A DNA stretch of 64,000 nucleotides from Aricia agestis (lineage: Eukaryota; Arthropoda; Insecta; Lepidoptera; Lycaenidae): positions 11,036,001 through 11,100,000 of the forward strand of contig NC_056408.1 of assembly GCF_905147365.1 (NCBI RefSeq), written 5' to 3'. Below are positions 38,995 to 50,872 of this stretch, piece after piece. Positions within the stretch are counted from its first letter, which is position 1, and each line of letters begins with the position of its first letter. The notes beneath the pieces are model-generated. The model was not told the origin of the DNA and did not search any database. It worked only from the letters and a program-made list of their open reading frames with translations. A program made the translations under genes and the position numbers.

Positions 38995-39935
38995 ATGTCG
39001 CAGCCGACTGGTTTAAATAGCCGTTCAATCAAACAGCTAGCCCTTTGACTGAACAACGCCACTCAATCACACGGCTATACGTCGTTTACCCGACTTGTTG
39101 ACTACAACGTTCAACACTACAGCTAGACGACGCTTAGCCAACTGGTTTAATGGCAAATTAACTAGGGCGACCATTAGCTTAATATGTAATATTATGGGAG
39201 AATAGGAAAACTTTTTGTATTTAATTGAAAGATTATTCAAAATTCTGAGGCGTGTTTTGTGACGGTCGCCGGCTGCTGCCACAGCACAGTCACAGTTCTA
39301 ACCTAACCTACTTTTGAACTTTCTGGATTGTGTTTGTTTTTGTTTTGGCGGGGGGCTGCGCCCCCCGAGCCCCCCTTTTATTTTGAGACGTTCGCCGGCT
39401 GCTGCCGCAGCACGCTCGCTGCGCTCGCTCGGCTCCCTCTGTGTTGTGGTCTAAGTTCTAACCTAACCTAACCAACTTTCGGACTTTCTGGATTGTGTTT
39501 GTTTTTGTTTTGACGGGAGGCTGTGCCCCCCGAACCCCCCTTTCAGGGGAGCTGCGTCCATCCATTTCATAATCCCGTAATTTCTCCTCGAATATTTGTT
39601 GAAAATTTGATTCACTCGTTTGTGCCTCCATAATTTTTGACTCTTTAATAACACTTGTAACTTTTATTAACTACTTTCTTTCCGAAAAACAACCACAAAC
39701 ACCAACAAACACCTGCTAGTTGACGCCATATTGTAAATAAAACGCACCTAGCGCCGCAGCGGTGCGCGCTGAACTACTTCAATTAGACGGCGGCTTTTGA
39801 ATCAGCTGTAGTGTTGAACGTTTTGAGCGACTAAAATATTCAATCTAAAAGCTAGCCGTGTGATTGAATGGCGTTGTTCAGTCAAAGGGCTAGCTGTTTG
39901 ATTGAACGGCTATTTAAACCAGTCGGCTGCGACAT
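38995..39935. mobile_element. 941-bp DNA transposon-like element with ~83-bp terminal inverted repeats
   Basis: The ends ATGTCGCAGCCGACTGGTTT and its complement pair almost perfectly over about 83 bp, continuing through TCAATCAAACAGCTAGCCC. The interior has no transposase; it holds a tandem duplication with GC-rich palindromes (39261-39545). No clear target-site duplication is seen, so the superfamily is unassigned. Confidence 0.8.
39261..39545. repeat. tandem duplication with GC palindrome inside the 941-bp element
   Basis: Two units begin at 39261 and 39387 (GCCGGCTGCTGCC..). Each carries TTCTAACCTAACCTA and then GACTTTCTGGATTGTGTTTG or a close variant, and a GGGCTGCGCCCCCCG-type block. 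The second has an extra 33 bp or so of GCTCGCTGCGCTCGCTCGG. Confidence 0.75.
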
Positions 39936-39943
39936 GTATAACT

Positions 39944-40163
39944 CAAAGGTGACTGACTGACTGACATAGTGATCTATCAACGCACAGCCCAAACCACTGG
40001 ACGGATCGGGCTGAAATTTAGCATGCAGGTAGATGTAATGATGTAGATATCTGCTAAGATACGATTTTGATAAATGGATTGGATCCAAGGGGATAGAATA
40101 GGGGTTGAAAGATTGTATATAATAATACTTTTTAACGCGAGCGAAGCCGCGGGACAAAGCTAG
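39944..40163 (+). mobile_element. Helitron-like repeat (GCGAAGCCGCGGG..CTAG end)
   Basis: GACTGACTGACATAGTGATC, CCCAAACCACTGGACGGATC and AATACTTTTTAACGCGAGCG lead to GAAGCCGCGGGACAAAGCTAG. It starts just after the 941-bp element. Confidence 0.75.
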
Positions 40164-40179
40164 TGAATAATAATAAACA

Positions 40180-40384
40180 GTTGATTCCCACAACTCTGTT
40201 GCGCCGAAATTCGTTTATCGCGTGGAAACCGTACATTTTTCCGGGATAAAAAGTATCATATTATGTCCTTTCCCGAGACTCAAAATATCTCAATACCAAA
40301 TTTCAGCTAAATCGGTTCAGCACTTTTGGTGTGAAGAGGTAACAGACAGACAGACACACTTTCGCATTTATAATATTAGTATGG
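40180..40384 (-). mobile_element. Helitron-like repeat, reverse
   Basis: GTTGCGCCGAAATTCGTTTA, CCGGGATAAAAAGTATCATA, AAATCGGTTCAGCAC, GTAACAGACAGACAGACAC and TTTATAATATTAGTATGGA are the family in reverse. Confidence 0.75.
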
Positions 40385-40849
40385 AAGTAAGTAAGTATGG
40401 ACAAATAAGAACGTAATACACAGGTTTTTAATAAAGGGTAAAATATAAGCAATACAGAATCTTCATACAAGACTTAGCTTTGCTATAGAATCTATCGTGA
40501 AAAATATCATCTTGGCGGGGGCACTCCCGTGCCCCCAGATACTTGATGACTTCTAAGAACATACTACACAGGTTTTTAATTGAGAATAAAGCCACGATAT
40601 AAGCAGTATACAATCTTCATTCATACTATAGACTTTGTTTTGCTATAGAATCCATCATGAACAATAATTATTAGTGGTATATTAAAAAATTAAACCAACA
40701 TCATTAAACTGTACTTAAAATTCCCCATGTCAAAAACTAATGAACCGATTTTGATGAAAGCTGTATTCCCTAAGTTATAAAATGCCTAGTACAACAAAAG
40801 ATTGAGAAATGCACATTGAACCTATAGCGCGTATCGAATAATATACGAA

Positions 40850-40998
40850 CTGCCCTAGTAGACAAGTGGCAAGCGATTATCGTAAACGCTAACAAAATGT
40901 ATGCGATTTGACATAAGTCATCGCTTCGCTAGGGAATACTAATGTCAAATGAGTCAAATCGCATACATTTTGTGGCGTTGGCGTTTACTTGTCTAGGC
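40850..40998. repeat. foldback MITE-like inverted repeat
   Basis: The left CTAGTAGACAAG .. AAATGTATGCGATTTGAC pairs with the right GTCAAATCGCATACATTT .. CTTGTCTAGG. The left arm has one extra stretch (GGCAAGCGATTATCG). No clear target-site duplication. Confidence 0.65.
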
Positions 40999-41410
40999 CC
41001 AGATGTCATTGTTCGATTATTTACTCGACCTATTTTGCTGACATTTATTATTAGGTATAGTTACTGCATGTTCTCAATTTATAACAATATTCTATGATGG
41101 ACTCGAGAAGTTTTCTCAAAAATATTATCCTTGTCTAACAAATGAGCTAACTGAGACTAAACACGAAGTATAAGAAATCTCGTGTACTCTCTGACTTCAG
41201 AATTACCCCCCGAGGACATAAAGAATTCATGCTGAGAGTTTGTAGTACTCATCGTATCATTTATTTTCGTCCTGAAAGTTTAGAATTTTCTGCCTTCATA
41301 TTCATATGAGATTATAAATCTACACATATTAAACTGAACAGAAAAAAATAACATCATTTACTTACTAATATATTATGATGATTACAATGTGCGACTGTCG
41401 GTTCCACCTT

Positions 41411-41826
41411 TTTACATTGAAGTTACTGATTAGGTACTGTAGGTATTAAGATATTTTAAGTCCTGGAAAAAAAAGGACATTTTCATCGGATACCGAGCAA
41501 AGCTCGGTCAAACAGCTAGTTAATATCTCGTCGAGCAAGGAAGTTGCGGGAAACATTTGATATTTTCTATTGTATATCAGGGATGTCAAACCTTTTCTAA
41601 AATTCCATGTCAACTTTTTACATTGAAGCTGATTTTGATAAAATTTGGTATTAAGATATTTTTTAAGTCCTGGAAAAAAAGGATAGTTTTTATTCCGTTA
41701 AATGTAAGGTCCCTAGAGCGATTAATTAATATCTCATCTAGCAAGGAAGTTGCGGGAAACATTTGATATTTTCTATTGTATATCAGGGATGTCAAACCTT
41801 TTCTAAAATTCCATGTCAAAGTTTTT
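41411..41826 (+). repeat. 206-bp tandem duplication with a third partial unit
   Basis: AGCAAGGAAGTTGCGGGAAA starts the matching parts at about 41534 and 41740, 206 bp apart. A diverged partial unit lies at 41411-41520 and ends in the Helitron-like ACCGAGCAAAGCTCGGTCAA and CAGCTAG, suggesting the array grew from a Helitron-like element. Confidence 0.8.
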
Positions 41827-42651
41827 GATCCAAATTTTTCCAGTTCTTATATTTTTATTTGTCATCCGTTCCAATTGTAATAAATCCCAGCCGTATGTTC
41901 AATATAAAATACAGATAGCCTCCGGAACGTGTATAAATCGGGGTCGATATCGGGACCATAAAAATTGGCATCGGAATCGATTTTGAGCGCAATAAATCGG
42001 CAGGCTGTAGCCCACTAACTCTCCGATCCCGATCCGACCCGGCATGCACACCTAATTAAACTTTATCAAATATCTTTAAAAATATATTATGTTTATGAAG
42101 AAAATGTTGGAAACTATAGTTCAATTAAAACATTCTCCATTTTCAAATTGAACGATACCTAAAACCAATCCATCCTTATCCACATTGGCATTTGAATGAA
42201 ATAGCCCATGCGACTATAAATACCCATGCAGTAGATAGAATTACAGAATATAAATTGTAACAGCATACAGTAGAGATGTACTTTATCCTAATTAAGATCA
42301 TTATAATAGTAATATTGTCTTTTGTTTTTATAATGAGTCCATTACTAGTTAGCCAGTTAGCGGCGCCAGTTTCTGGCCGTCTTTAAAGTTTTAACGACTT
42401 GATAACAGTCTGCTTCTATGAAACTAGCGACGAGTAGACATCTGTGCAGACGAGAAACTTCGAACTCAGGTTCTTATCGGACTAGTAAAACTAGATCAAG
42501 TTCGTGAGTACTAAAAAAGCAATTACTAAAAATATGATTGAAATAAAATAGCTAAATTTTTTAACTAAGCAGTAAGCTAATAAATATACACAAGTACGCA
42601 ACACAAAAAGTGTAGAACAATCCCTGAACAAAGAACCAACTATCCATACTA

Positions 42652-42884
42652 ATATTATAAATGCGAAAGTGTGTCTGTCTGTCTGTCGGTTACCTCTTCG
42701 CGCCCAAACCGCTGAACCGATTTTGCTGTTTAGTATTGAGATACTTTCAGTCCCGGGAAAGGACATAGGGTGCTCCCGTATCCTATTTCCTTTCCCGGAT
42801 ACATCCCATAGGTAATTCCGAAAAATATACGGTTCCCGCGCGGTAAGATAATTTTGGCGCAACGGAGTTGCGGGCGTCATCTAC
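42652..42884 (+). mobile_element. Helitron-like repeat with internal duplication
   Basis: It has the family pattern, ending GGCGCAACGGAGTTGCGGGC and CATCTAC. The terminal CTAG is changed to CTAC. The stretch around 42750-42810 has an extra CCTATTTCCTTTCCCGG segment. Confidence 0.7.
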
Positions 42885-43852
42885 TTATACATAAACTTGG
42901 TGACGCTACTTTAATAATAATTTATTAATATAGTATAATATTTAATATAATAAATAGAATATATAATAAATAGAATATATAATAATATTTCTAGAGAGAA
43001 ACCCTGTAGGAATATTTTTATAGTGATTGTTGACTTAGTACGTTATTAATTTCCAGAGTGCTGCTGATAATAATGACGTCAAAATTCTTCAAGTGCATAA
43101 TATAAGTAATAAAAATTATGAAAATGCAATGTGGCCAATGACGATAAATATAATTAATATAAAAAATATACAAAATATGATATTTTATTCTAACATAAAA
43201 GCTCAAACATAATTTAAAAAGACAATTATTATTGTTTAAAAAAATATCAATTCGAATAGCTCATCGAATAATATTATTAAAAATAAAAATAAAGAATATA
43301 AAACAACAACACACTTATTTGAAAAACAAAATTTAAAATATGTAAATACGTAAACTTGTTAAACGGTCTTCGTGAAAATTGGTTACAACTTACAAAACAC
43401 ATTTTATCATACGACTTGTCGTTGCCTCTGCGTTACATCGTGCTAGAGAGGGACGAGTGTATTGAAAATTCGTTCAAGTGTGACAGAGATGGAGTTACCT
43501 TTTGGCATGTTCATATTGATCTTTCACCCGCCATTTTGGTCTGAACCATTCTCGCTTCGGGCGTCGCGCGAACTGAGCTTCAGCGACTGCAAAAAAATTT
43601 TGTCTGTTACTTTTTAATTGTATGAGTAATTACCAGAATGTCTCTGTTATGTGAGACATTCTGAAAATCCGAAATGGAGTAAGTACCTCAACTATCGCAA
43701 ACGTTAACGTTAAGTGTCCGTAATTACTGTAATTATATCAAGCTAAATAAAATCAAGCTACCAAAAAGTTGACACACACTGCAGCGAGAAAAAAAATATT
43801 TTCAAGCAATAACCAAGTAGTCTTACATATTATTATTGAAAGATAATAAACA
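42885..43852. other. intergenic with a possible repeat
   Basis: 43350-43620 (GTTACATCGTGCTAGAGAGG) resembles a dispersed lepidopteran repeat, but no ends can be defined. The frame inside is not supported as a gene. Confidence 0.35.
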
Positions 43853-43970
43853 GCCAAGTGCGAGTCGGACTCGCGCACGAAGGGTTCCGTACCATTTAAG
43901 AGCAATAAAAGGCAAAAAAATAAAATATTTTCGTATGGGACGCCCCCCTTAAATATTTTTTATCCGGCGC
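43853..43970 (+). repeat. second copy (5' part) of the CCAAGTGCGAGTCGG repeat
   Basis: GCCAAGTGCGAGTCGGACTC, CGAAGGGTTCCGTACC and CGTATGGGACGCCCCCC match 18014-18100. It is cut off at about 43970 by another repeat. Confidence 0.65.
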
Positions 43971-44025
43971 CCTGGACGGTCACCTAGCGTAGCCCCCCGC
44001 CCCCCTAACGCCGCTACATGGCTAG
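43965..44025 (+). repeat. GCGCCCTGG / CGCCGCTAC repeat, copy 1
   Basis: TTTTTATCCGGCGCCCTGGA, GTCACCTAGCGTAGCCCCCC and AACGCCGCTAC match the element at 54195-54345. Confidence 0.55.
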
Positions 44026-45106
44026 TGTCTGTCGGCAAATGTACATAATTAGGAAAATGTGGATTTTAATTACTAAAAAAAACTTTTTTTCTTAAATTAT
44101 TGCCATAATATGTCATGTCACTAGGAAACATCGAGCCTTTCTTCCCAAACATAACTTGGTATACCTACTGGTCAGTACTTATGACGTCAAGAATCGTAAA
44201 GAAAATCATTTTCGGGGTCAATTAGACAAGTCACAAGACGTACCATCTCTGAAAAATTTGAATATTGGAAAAACTACAGACATAGAGCAAGATAGATACG
44301 CATACGCATGTGTATACAGTACTTCGCATGTTATATCGCGTTCCCAAACGACGAGCAATACTCGTCTTTGGAAAGTCTTCTCTTTAGGATCGGACGTCAA
44401 TCGGAATTCTTAAAATGTCTAAATGCCTAAAAGTGCCGTATTGAGCTGTAGGAATTCAAATAGAAACGTTGGCCTTGATAATGGACACGTTTCTTATCAT
44501 CGGTACGTCACAGTAGCTAGTAGGTAGTAAAAAAGTGGCACGCTCGTTTTCATACAAATGGAGCGACATGCGGTATCTATCTTGATCTATTTCTGTGGGA
44601 AAAACGATTATAAATGTTACTCATAATAAGGTTTTCAAATGATACATATCTACCTTATGGATTGTCTACAGTGAAGCGAACACTCTGTATTTTATTAAGC
44701 TCGACTGTACCAGTATGCCTACGTGCTGTTGAAATTCGTAAAAGTTAAATAACATTTAACGGGTATACATTTCAATATAAAACGAATTATGCATGTTTTC
44801 ATCCATTCCCTGGAGTGATGTCTACATATTATACCCAATTTTTCATCCGGAAGGCAGAAACTTTTTCGTTTGGATACACGAATATTTTCGATAAATGTGT
44901 TAATCTTGTTAAGGGCGGCAAATAAATGTTTGCCGTCAACACTGTAAATTATCGAATTCTGTTTCGGAAGTGTATGGATCAAAGGATTTTATCGATATCG
45001 ATATTTTTGATAATAATTTTCGAAAGGCTAATAATCTTCACATTGGATCGTTAATGATTGCGCAGCTATCTATTGGTTTACTACAATATAACATAATATA
45101 GTATAA

Positions 45107-46605
45107 TCCATACTAGACAAAGGACTCACTTGGAATAAGCACATCGAGTATATTACGAAAAAGGCTAGATGTGCTCTGGGTTCCTGTTGGAAGCTTGTCA
45201 GCTCTAAATGGGGTATTCGGCCGAAGGCAATGCTATGGCTATATACAGCCGTAGTGAGACCGATTACCACATATGGCTGCGCAGTGTGGCATAAAAAGGC
45301 TGAACAAGTAAACTGTCACAAAAGACTAAACAGCGTACAGAGACTGGCATGTCTAATAATCACGGGTGCACTCTCGTCAACACCCACCGCTTCCCTCGAG
45401 GCCCTGATCAACTTAACTCCGCTTCCTCTGCTTGTTCAGATGGAGGCCAAAAAGGTGGCTCTCAGGGCCAGGACGGCGGGTGGGACGAATTGGGTCTCCA
45501 CCCCATTTCGACAGCTGGAACAGTCTCTCAGTGAATCACCTATCATGGCCATGCCATCAGATGCCATGATCAAGGTGTATAGCTTTTCGAAGCAGTACCA
45601 GGTTTTTATACCTTCCAGGGAGGACTGGGAAAGGAAAAATCCAATCGATGTCCGCCCTAGCGACATAGTTTGGTTCACGGATGGATCAAGGAAAGACAAC
45701 CGTGCGGGAGCCGGAATCTACGGAGGCAAGCCACCAAAAGGCAAATACGCCTGTTTGGGGGAGTTTGCGACCGTGTTTCAGGCTGAAGTCTTCGCTATCC
45801 TCGGTTGTTCACTAGAAAGCTTGGAGATGGCCCTAGTTAATAAAAACGTTTTTATCTTCTCCGATAGTCAAGCTGCACTTAAAGCACTGACTGCCGCAGA
45901 AGTCTCGTCCAAATTAGTTCTGGAATGCATTGAGACGTTTAACATGCTGGGAAGGAACAACAACATCCGCCTAGTATGGGTGCCGGGCCACAGCAACGTC
46001 CCCGGCAATGAAACCGCTGACGAGCTGGCTAGGCTTGGGGCCGAGAGTCTCATATATGGTCCAGAACCAGTCTGTGGTATAACTCCCAGTACCACAAAGC
46101 AAGTGCTCAAGGAATGGGGTCACAGACTATGCAGGAAGCAATGGGCTGAGACCCCTGGCCATGAACACTCCAAGGCACTAATTCCTGACTTCAACAAGAA
46201 ACAATCAGAATTAGTGCTCACCTTGGGTAGGAACCAATTAAAAATCCTTACCAGAAGCCTAACTGGGCACTGCAAGCTCAACAAACACCTAAACAGAATG
46301 GGTATTTGTAGCATAATGACTTGCAGATTCTGTGAGGAGGAGGATGAAACACCTATTCACCTTCTCCTCGACTGCCCTGCTCTACTACAGAGCAGGAACA
46401 GGCACCTTGGTCGCCACGAATACTCGTCCACAGAGGAAATTCGTGGCACCAACCCCAACCATATCGTTCAATTTATGAGCAGTATAGGGTTGGGGATGAT
46501 ACTCTAGTGCGAAGGAGTCACAATAGATCCTCATGGGTCGCACTGACGTCAGGGATACAGTGACCTGCCTTCTTTAAAAAAAAAAATAATAATAATAATA
46601 ATAAT
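45107..46605 (+). mobile_element. 5'-truncated LINE (RNase H-bearing) with (AAT)n tail
   Basis: The element covers the truncated ORF2, about 75 bp of 3' UTR after the stop at 46507, and an A-rich then (AAT)n tail ending near 46605. The 5' break is at about 45107-45113, inside the RT domain. 5' truncation with a simple-repeat tail is the normal result of target-primed reverse transcription. A Helitron-like repeat abuts the 3' tail. I could not define target-site duplications. Confidence 0.85.
45113..46507 (+). pseudogene. non-LTR retrotransposon ORF2 C-terminal part: RT thumb, RNase H, CCHC
   Basis: This is the tail of a reverse transcriptase polyprotein, open for about 465 codons without frameshift or stop. 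It begins with the thumb-like motif LDKGLTWNKHIEYITKKA, typical of the end of jockey/I-group RT domains. A complete RNase H domain follows. Numbering from the Met at 45230, the catalytic residues are D151 (FTDGS), E186 (FQAEVF), D212 (FSDSQAALKAL), H254 and D264 (GNETADELARLG). A C-terminal CxxC...H...C knuckle (CRFCEEEDETPIHLLLDC) comes before the stop. The endonuclease and the RT palm are absent, so the copy is 5'-truncated and cannot move alone. The intact frame suggests a recent insertion. RNase H plus an (AAT)n tail suggests an I-like or related clade. Confidence 0.9.
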
Positions 46606-47020
46606 CCATACTTCCATACTAATATTATAAATGCGAAAGTGTGTCTGTCTGTTACCAACTCTGTGCACGCCCAAACCGCTGAACCGATTTTGCTGAAATT
46701 CGGTATGGAGATACATGGGCGTACCCACGTTTTGGGCCAGGGGGGGCAAATTACCCATATTCTGGGCCAAGGGGGGGGGGGAATTACCCATATTTTGGGC
46801 CGGGGGGGGGGGGGGGGAAATCAGATTTTTTATAAGCTAGGTGTTTATAAAGAATAAAAAATTAATAATTTAGGCAAAGATAAAAGTACTAGATAATATA
46901 CTTAGTAGGGACGTCAATATGATCCAGGGAAGGACATAGCATACTTTTTATCCCGGAAAAATGTACGGTTCCCGTGCGATAAACGAATTTTGGCGCAACG
47001 GAGTTGCGGGCGTCATCTAG
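46606..47020 (+). mobile_element. Helitron-like repeat interrupted by a G-run minisatellite
   Basis: The left part is TACTAATATTATAAATGCG..GGTATGGAGATAC. The right part resumes at GATCCAGGGAAGGACATAGC and ends GGAGTTGCGGGCGTCATCTAG. About 200 bp between (46715-46917) is foreign to the family and G-rich. Confidence 0.75.
46715..46825 (+). repeat. G-run minisatellite, three units
   Basis: TTTTGGGCC(A)G(n) followed by AAATTACCCATATT-like spacers repeats about three times, with the G run lengthening from about 8 to 15. Confidence 0.8.
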
Positions 47021-48788
47021 TACAATATAATAATATAGTAATTTACAATATAATAATTATCTAAATTATGTCTACAATTACAGGCCCATCTAAAGATTCA
47101 TGATCGCCTATGTTCATAATGGGCTGGCAATTGGCATGTAGTGCTTACATTCTACGATTTATATTGTTACTTTACATTAAAACTTACAACGAAAAAGACA
47201 TACGTAAACGTTACGAAATATCATTTCAATAAAGGACGCTATACTGAATTGCACGATGCGTATAGTTAGTTAAAATAATCCTACGGTATACCGTGGCAAC
47301 TTCAGTTTATATTAAACTAGCATACTATAAATCTAGTGACTACTTATTTATAAGCCGTAGAAGTGGGTAAAGAACTTTTCATCCGGTTTAAACTGCTTTT
47401 ACATGGCGCAGTGGAGCAAAATTTATTGTCATGATTCTCGCACCACACTGGCTCTGCAGTAAACTGCGCCGGCAGCGATACTGCTCCCTACTTTATTACT
47501 TTAGTCAGAATTAACAAGAGAATTATTATCGATATTTTTATGGCACATTACTAGCTGATATCGAAAATTTACTTTAATATACGCATTTTTGTATCATTTA
47601 ATATGAAAATGCGTTATATTTTTGTGAAACAATATAAAAGGCAGGAATATATTATGTTTTAGTAAAAATATGTGTTTTGAAATCTCTTCGGAGCTCGTAC
47701 TATATTTTATTAAGACGTTACTTTCCGCGACCTTGTATACGTAGTATAACTTACTTTACGTCAAATATAATCCCACGGGAATGTACATTTCTTGGCAATA
47801 AAAAATAGCTTGAGCTCTCGCGCTAAAGTTGCTTATATCTGCGCCAATTTCATCTTAATCGTTAACAATATTTGCAGGACAAAATATAGTTACGTATAAG
47901 ATTTAATACGCAGGTATTGGCTTTTTAGGTGTTTATACTATCAACAGAAACCTAAGGTGCCAGAGGTGCAAACAAAAATCTACGGTGCCAATAATAATAA
48001 TTGGATAGTACCTATAGTACCTAGGTAGCAACGTGTTTACTATACGATGTTAACTAGTTAACAGTAGCCCGACGGTTCATTGTCCGTGGACCGTAGCCAG
48101 TGACAATTATGCGAGGGGATTGTCCTTTGGGGATTCCACTGAAAGCCATCTCGGTTTTTGAACTCTAATCGCCAAAGTTTGTAATGCACAAAACATTAAC
48201 ATAGGGCTCAACGCATAATGGTCGTTGCTATTTGCTATTGTTAACGAAGATTGTTACAATAACTGAACTTAGAAAATCCTGCCGAGCTCCACCTATTTAG
48301 TCACTACCAAACCAATAATAATAAGCTGTCTAGATTCCACAATCCATATGCGATAGGAGTATATTGGCAATATTTTTAACTAATATAAGTTACTGTGTTA
48401 GCTAAGAAACTTTCCAAAATAGAACAATTCAAAAATCTCATAAAATAGACCTGCCCGAAATGCTCCATACAAACTGCTACTCGATTATGACGTCACCTTA
48501 GAGTTACTTGTAGCCAGGCATCGCGGGAGAACTTTGTTCGATAGCTATATTAACTATTGCGTTTATGAAAGTGGTTTCATAACAAAAGTGTCTTAAAATT
48601 ATACAAGTAATCGAAAGCTATACAAATATTAGGGGTTAAAAAAATACTCTAAGTACTATCCAACTTTGAATGTGTGTACCTAAATAACAAAAAAAATAAG
48701 TACATAAGTTATAAAGCCGAAATTATACAACTGCTTAATTTTACCGTAATACCTTTATTATATTTAAAAAATCTGCTAATCTTGTCAG
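47021..48788. other. intergenic, no feature recognised
   Basis: AT-rich single-copy-looking DNA with nothing I can name. Confidence 0.5.
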
Positions 48789-49120
48789 TTTTTTTTTATG
48801 AAATAAGGGGGCAAACGAGCAAACGGGTCACCTGATGGAAAGCAACTTCCGTCGCCCATGGACACTCGCAGCATCAGAAGAGCTGCAGGTGCGTTGCCGG
48901 CCTTTTAAGAGGGAATAGGGTAATAGGGGAGGGTAGGGATGGGAAGGGAAGGGAATAGAGGAGGGTAAGGAAGGGAATAGGGTAGGGGATTGGGCCTCCG
49001 GTTAACTCACTCACTCGGGGAAACACACCGCAAGCGCTGTTTCACGCCGGTTTTCTGTGAGAACGTGGTATTTATCCGGTCGAGCCGGCCCATTCGTGCC
49101 GAAGCATGGCTCTCCCACGT
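48789..49120 (-). mobile_element. CCCTA-rich SINE family, copy 7
   Basis: Full-length reverse copy with poly(T) at 48789-48797 and the head at 49120. Confidence 0.9.
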
Positions 49121-50509
49121 ATAAAGTGTCATCATCCCTTACTTAACTGTAATTAAATGAATTTTGACAATATGGAAAACACATTTTCTGTCAAAGTATT
49201 CACTAAATTAAAGTTGAATCATCATTTGATGTATCTGAGTGCGGCAGTTAGCAATGAAAAATTTGTCGCGGTTGAAGATTTTTTTTTATAAAATATATCC
49301 TATAAATATATGCAATATTTACTCCTCAGTCTTCTCCAACCCCCATATTTTGGAAATAAAAAATGCCTCCTCGTAATATTTTAATGCGCAACCAATATTG
49401 TTTTATAGACATACAGCTTACTAAGAAAAGCATAATAATAATTACATTTTACTTCTGCCCCCGACATAAAAAATAAATTATCCCGCCTATAATTGGATGG
49501 TAAATTTTATTGCTAACGTAAAATTATCATGAAACACTGCAAATAGCTTTTCAAATTAACGTTTTGTCGAGTTCATGTCAAATCTTGAGCATAATAATTA
49601 ACGCCTAACTTCTCTTATTTAAACTTGATAGTAGAGCTAACTGAAAAGGTTTATTTTGTACGAGTTCTAGGAGTTTAGTTTATAGGAGTTAAGCAAAAGA
49701 GTTAAGCGAAAAGGTTTATTTGATTGCATAGTACCGAAACAATTAATCGGTGGTAGGCAACACGTAGGACGTTCTGAAAACATTTGATTACACTTATTCA
49801 GAAGTATTTTTTTATTTTATTTGACTACAGCAATTTTGACAATATTATGACGCCAGGACTTAATCGTGACAGGGAAATAGTAGAGCATAAAACGTTTTTT
49901 AGTGAGAAAATGTACGATATCGGCAGACAACTAGATGATCAGCCTGCATTGTCCTGATCAAATTTTGTCATTTTTTGGTTTCAACGCAGCAACGGATCCT
50001 GATCTCCGAGTCGGAGCTCGGGAACTAAAATTGAAGGCAAACTTAGAATCTTATTCTAATTTCTATCCCATTTTGTCAATAGCCAGAAAACTGCGAACGG
50101 TCCATAGTCGTTCCACGCTTCCACGTGAAGTTTTCTTTGGCATCAGTTCAGAAGTGCGACGCTGGTGCGAACATTCCCGCCAGCTGACTGCACAGCCCAA
50201 ACATTTTTAATAAAACTTCTTATTCAGCCAATATCATACTTCCTTAGGCTTATGCAAGTTTCTTGAAGTGATTAGAGTGAAAATTTGTATGAACTAATAG
50301 TTCAAATGCATGATTAGGTTTTATGAACGTCTACTTTCTTTTCAATTGTTTTTTGTACTTGTTTAAATACAACGTTGTGTCTCTCACGTTCTTGGTATAG
50401 TAATAAGCTAATCAGATATGTGGTTGTGCCGCACTCAGAGACAAATTCCTTAAGAATTACTTCACTGTGGTTAAAAGAAGATTTTGATTTTTGACAGAAG
50501 CCCCCATAT

Positions 50510-50872
50510 ATTATACTTCTCTTCCTTTAGACAAATTTGAAAATGCAGTAAAAGAGCGTTTGTGTGCTAAAGCGTATTATAAAGTCAATGATTTCATCGA
50601 GGACAGCACACCTTGGGAATAGGGTGGCTCCATGCAGGTTACTTTTCTTTTATTTTTGTTACATAGCTGTAAGCCTTAACATTGTAATTTTCCATTTTTT
50701 TAGTAAAAGATGGCCCCGTGCGAGTTTCTTACGCCGCGCCGGTTCTTCTCGGCGGGGGGTAGTTCCCGAACCGGTGGTAGGCGACTTAGTTTCCTCGCTC
50801 GACTTTCAAAAAGTGTATCATGATACCAATTTTGAATAAAAAGATATTTTATTTATTTATTTTATTATCTGT
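50510..50872 (+). mobile_element. 3' end of a CR1-like LINE
   Basis: The frame ending at the stop at 50620 reads LDKFENAVKERLCAKAYYKV then NDFIEDSTPWE, preceded by a SLPL-like motif. This is the usual C-terminus of CR1/Rex-type ORF2 proteins. A GC-rich 3' UTR follows (cttacgccg..ccggttcttctcggcgg) and then a (TTTA)n tail at about 50848-50872. The rest of the element is missing. The clade is inferred from the C-terminal motif and tail. Confidence 0.7.

Noticed and set aside
39454..39474. Telomere-like CCTAA units
   Set aside because: Only two or three units, inside a duplicated part of a transposon; not an interstitial telomere array.
46549..46857. Open frames with repeated LGQGG or LAQNMGN units
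   Set aside because: They are translations of the G-run minisatellite and a Helitron-like repeat.
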